6,454 nt of DNA, from positions 1 through 6,454 of the forward strand of contig CAMYMO010000457.1 of NCBI GenBank assembly GCA_947259425.1. The letters run 5' to 3'. Below the pieces are notes generated by a model. The model was not told where the DNA came from, ran no database searches, and saw nothing but the letters and a program-made list of their open reading frames with translations. Each line of letters begins with the position of its first letter. The stretch's first letter is position 1. This document shows positions 5,533-6,454 of the stretch, in pieces. Origin of the DNA: an uncultured Ectothiorhodospiraceae bacterium. GTDB taxonomy: Bacteria; Pseudomonadota; Gammaproteobacteria; UBA6429; Thiohalophilaceae. The position numbers were made by a program, and so were the translations under genes.

Positions 5533-5533
5533 T

Positions 5534-5764
5534 ATGAAAATATACGGTTATTCAAATGACATCAGCCAGGAGCCTATGGAGCTTAACGAGGTTACTCTCG
5601 CTGCCAATCCTGAACTACTGCGCGAATTATCACAGTTTCTTTTACAATGCGCTAAAGGAATAGAAAACAATAAAGAACAATGGAATCATGAACACTTTAG
5701 TTCTAAAAAACTTAATTTAAGCAATGAGCCTCAAATAATTGTATTCAATCCTCATGCAAAATAG
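5534..5764 (+). CDS. Imm32-like immunity protein
   Basis: The 76-residue product opens with a strand (MKIYGYS), then EPMELNEVTLAANPELLRELSQFLLQCAKGIE (13-44), a WNHEHF motif (50-55) and a final strand (PQIIVFNP, 66-73). This order, ELxEVTLxAxPELLRxLxxFL followed by an H-x-H-F motif, matches my recollection of the Imm32 family of predicted immunity proteins of polymorphic toxin systems, which neutralise a cognate toxin in the same cell. No toxin gene is adjacent, so it would be an orphan here. A longer frame from TTG at 5459 lies inside attC and is rejected. There is no Shine-Dalgarno. The family call is from memory of the pattern and could be wrong. Confidence 0.6.
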   Translation: MKIYGYSNDISQEPMELNEVTLAANPELLRELSQFLLQCAKGIENNKEQWNHEHFSSKKLNLSNEPQIIVFNPHAK

Positions 5765-5773
5765 TAACTTATC

Positions 5774-5858
5774 ACATAACAAGGCAATCAACCTGACACA
5801 TATTTCAGTGGGCAAAACCCGCCCACTGAAATATTCGCAGGTTATTTAGTCGTTAGGC
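5774..5858 (+). repeat. attC site 9 (85 bp) with perfect 14-bp stem
   Basis: R'' ACATAAC at 5774-5780 and R' GTTAGGC at 5852-5858. Arms 5800-5813 and 5821-5834 pair perfectly around AAAACCC, and CCTG (5792-5795) pairs with CAGG (5838-5841). The loop and the GTTATTTAGTCGTTA end are identical to attC site 4, while the arms differ in sequence yet remain paired. Confidence 0.93.
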
Positions 5859-5865
5859 TCATATA

Positions 5866-6174
5866 ATGAAAAAAGAAAGCACGACAAAAATTTATGTGTC
5901 TCACGGTAGTGAGTGGCCAGAGCACGAAGATTTTCTTGTAGGAAATAAAGAGGGTTTGAAAACGCTTATTGATTCAATTAACGAAGCAATTGAAAATGGC
6001 GAATCTAAAAATGATCTTTATGAATTTGTTGGGGTCCGATGCTTAGATACGTGCTTTTTTGAGAAAAACCAAGAAAAGGCTAGTATTTTAAATAGTATAA
6101 TGGGTTGGTCTATATTGTTTTTTGTAGGTTGTGTATTTTTAATCGGAATAATTACAATAATTGGCTGGTTTTAA
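5866..6174 (+). CDS. Small C-terminally membrane-anchored protein, function unknown
   Basis: The 102-residue product has a soluble N-terminal domain (1-70) and one membrane segment at the very C terminus (about 79-102), with no tail after it, so it is a tail-anchored type. The domain has a strand (KIYVSHG), DFLVGNKEGLKTLIDSINEAIENGE (22-46) and a second strand with two cysteines (FVGVRCLDTCFFE, 54-66). The L-x-x-N-x-E-x-L-x-x-L pattern recalls the protein of the preceding cassette, but the likeness is short. It might be a membrane-tethered immunity-type protein; this is a guess. The ATG is eight bases after the R' box, without a Shine-Dalgarno. Confidence 0.8.
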   Translation: MKKESTTKIYVSHGSEWPEHEDFLVGNKEGLKTLIDSINEAIENGESKNDLYEFVGVRCLDTCFFEKNQEKASILNSIMGWSILFFVGCVFLIGIITIIGWF

Positions 6175-6193
6175 GCGCAATGGAAACTAATAG

Positions 6194-6282
6194 GCCTAAC
6201 AAGTCGTTTAAACCGCAGGGCAAAAACCCGCCCTGCTCGGACGCCGCAATAACACGCGGCGCCGTTTAACTAGGCGTTAGCA
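6194..6282 (+). repeat. attC site 10 (89 bp)
   Basis: R'' GCCTAAC at 6194-6200 and R' GTTAGCA at 6276-6282. It contains two inner hairpins: CAGGGC with GCCCTG around AAAAACCC (about 6216-6235), and CGCCGC with GCGGCG around AATAACAC (about 6242-6261). The GGGCAAAA..CCCGCCC element is shared with sites 4 and 9. Confidence 0.92.
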
Positions 6283-6295
6283 TCTCAAAGGCGCA

Positions 6296-6324
6296 TTGAC
6301 AGCTATAATCCAATGGATTATACT
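6296..6324 (+). promoter_or_regulatory. Sigma70-type promoter of the toxin gene
   Basis: A consensus -35 TTGACA (6296-6301) is followed after exactly 17 bases by a -10 TATACT (6319-6324). It is the only strong promoter in the window. The start of transcription should be about seven bases after the -10, which is the A of the ATG at 6331, so the transcript may be leaderless. It lies inside the cassette and moves with it. Confidence 0.88.
6304..6322 (+). promoter_or_regulatory. Perfect 19-bp palindromic operator
   Basis: TATAATCCA-A-TGGATTATA is a perfect palindrome with a single central base. It fills most of the spacer and covers four bases of the -10 element, so a bound repressor would block polymerase. 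Toxin-antitoxin operons are commonly autoregulated this way by the antitoxin, alone or in complex; the antitoxin gene is expected just beyond the window. Confidence 0.75.
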
Positions 6325-6330
6325 TGATTT

Positions 6331-6454
6331 ATGCAAACTATCGTAGAATTGCCTGAATTTCTGAGAAGATCCGAAAAACTTCTGAAGGAACCAGAAAGAC
6401 AAAGCATTATCAATTACTTAGCATCACACCCAGCCGCTGGTAACATAATGCAAG
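6331..6454 (+). CDS. RelE/HigB-type toxin, N-terminal part (truncated by window end)
   Basis: The 41 visible residues begin MQTIVELPEFLRR, continue SEKLLKEPERQSIINYLASHP and end AAGNIMQ. This matches the N terminus of HigB-2-like members of the RelE/ParE toxin superfamily, in which a first strand is followed by two helices and an N/DxIQ motif that leads into GTGGxRKxR. Such toxins are ribosome-dependent mRNA interferases, and the HigB branch usually has the antitoxin gene downstream, unlike most other pairs. The catalytic C-terminal residues are outside the window. There is no Shine-Dalgarno, but the promoter position predicts a leaderless start. Toxin-antitoxin cassettes with their own promoters are known stabilisers of large integron arrays. 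Confidence 0.82.
   Translation, partial: MQTIVELPEFLRRSEKLLKEPERQSIINYLASHPAAGNIMQ

Larger units (their letters stand above)
1..6454 (+). mobile_element. Integron cassette array, internal segment (10 complete and 2 partial cassettes)
   Basis: Eleven attC-like sites recur in one direction, each with a left R'' box ending in TAAC and a right R' box starting GTTA. They enclose one gene each, except one cassette with two. Taking the crossover between G and TT of GTTRRRY, cassette boundaries fall at 119, 800, 1345, 3088, 3684, 4014, 4390, 4938, 5513, 5853 and 6277. All genes point the same way as the attC sites. No integrase or attI is visible, so the array extends beyond both ends. Unequal attC lengths and sequences suggest cassettes gathered from many sources. 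Confidence 0.96.

Noticed and set aside
5459..5533. Longer version of the 5534 gene starting at TTG 5459
   Set aside because: All but the last few of the 25 extra codons lie within attC site 8. The immunity-like pattern begins at MKIYGYS, so the start at 5534 is preferred.
38..6282. The repeated elements as a CRISPR array or Vibrio-type uniform repeats
   Set aside because: The repeats are widely and unevenly spaced, enclose genes and differ in their middles. They share only the ends typical of attC, and are too diverse for a Vibrio cholerae-type repeat set.

Overview
The window is a stretch of an integron gene-cassette array. Eleven attC recombination sites lie in one orientation, each running from an RYYYAAC-like R'' box (usually ...TAACAA) to a GTTAGNN or GTTATGN R' box. 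They delimit ten complete cassettes (about 330 to 1743 bp) and two partial ones at the ends. Every credible gene is on the + strand and every cassette has the usual layout: core site, very short leader, gene(s), attC. No integrase gene, attI site or cassette promoter Pc is in the window, so this is internal to a larger array. The genes are AT-rich, while the attC sites are GC-rich and differ in length (66 to 105 bp) and sequence. That diversity argues against the nearly uniform repeats of a Vibrio superintegron and suggests a chromosomal integron of another gammaproteobacterium, perhaps marine; the sequence does not settle the species.

Layout. 1-118: tail of a cassette. 119-799: PD-(D/E)XK nuclease-fold protein. 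800-1344: conserved hypothetical. 1345-3087: unusually large two-gene cassette with a small beta-rich protein and an M64-family (IgA-peptidase type) metallopeptidase carrying a C-terminal membrane segment. 3088-3683: membrane-anchored helical protein. 3684-4013: small two-TM protein whose C terminus is encoded by attC. 4014-4389: small acidic protein. 4390-4937: multi-TM protein. 4938-5512: soluble hypothetical. 5513-5852: Imm32-like orphan immunity protein. 5853-6276: small C-terminally anchored protein. 6277-end: start of a RelE/HigB-type toxin gene with its own sigma70-like promoter and a perfect 19-bp palindromic operator.

How the parts relate. The cassettes are independent mobile units rather than one pathway. 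The likely roles that can be read (nuclease fold, metallopeptidase pair, immunity-like protein, toxin-antitoxin module) fit conflict or stabilisation functions, but most products are unrecognised. The most interesting structure lies between the genes. (i) All four cassettes that begin TTATG carry a tiny reading frame that starts at the ATG inside the attC R' box and ends at or next to the start codon of the main gene. (ii) Five genes stop at the TAA built into the R'' box, and every attC that follows them is open in that same frame; in three cases the next gene is also in frame. (iii) The two ends of each cassette are complementary for 7 to 12 bases, usually beyond the 7-base core. Only four genes have a clear Shine-Dalgarno sequence, so the attC-linked translation features may matter for expression.
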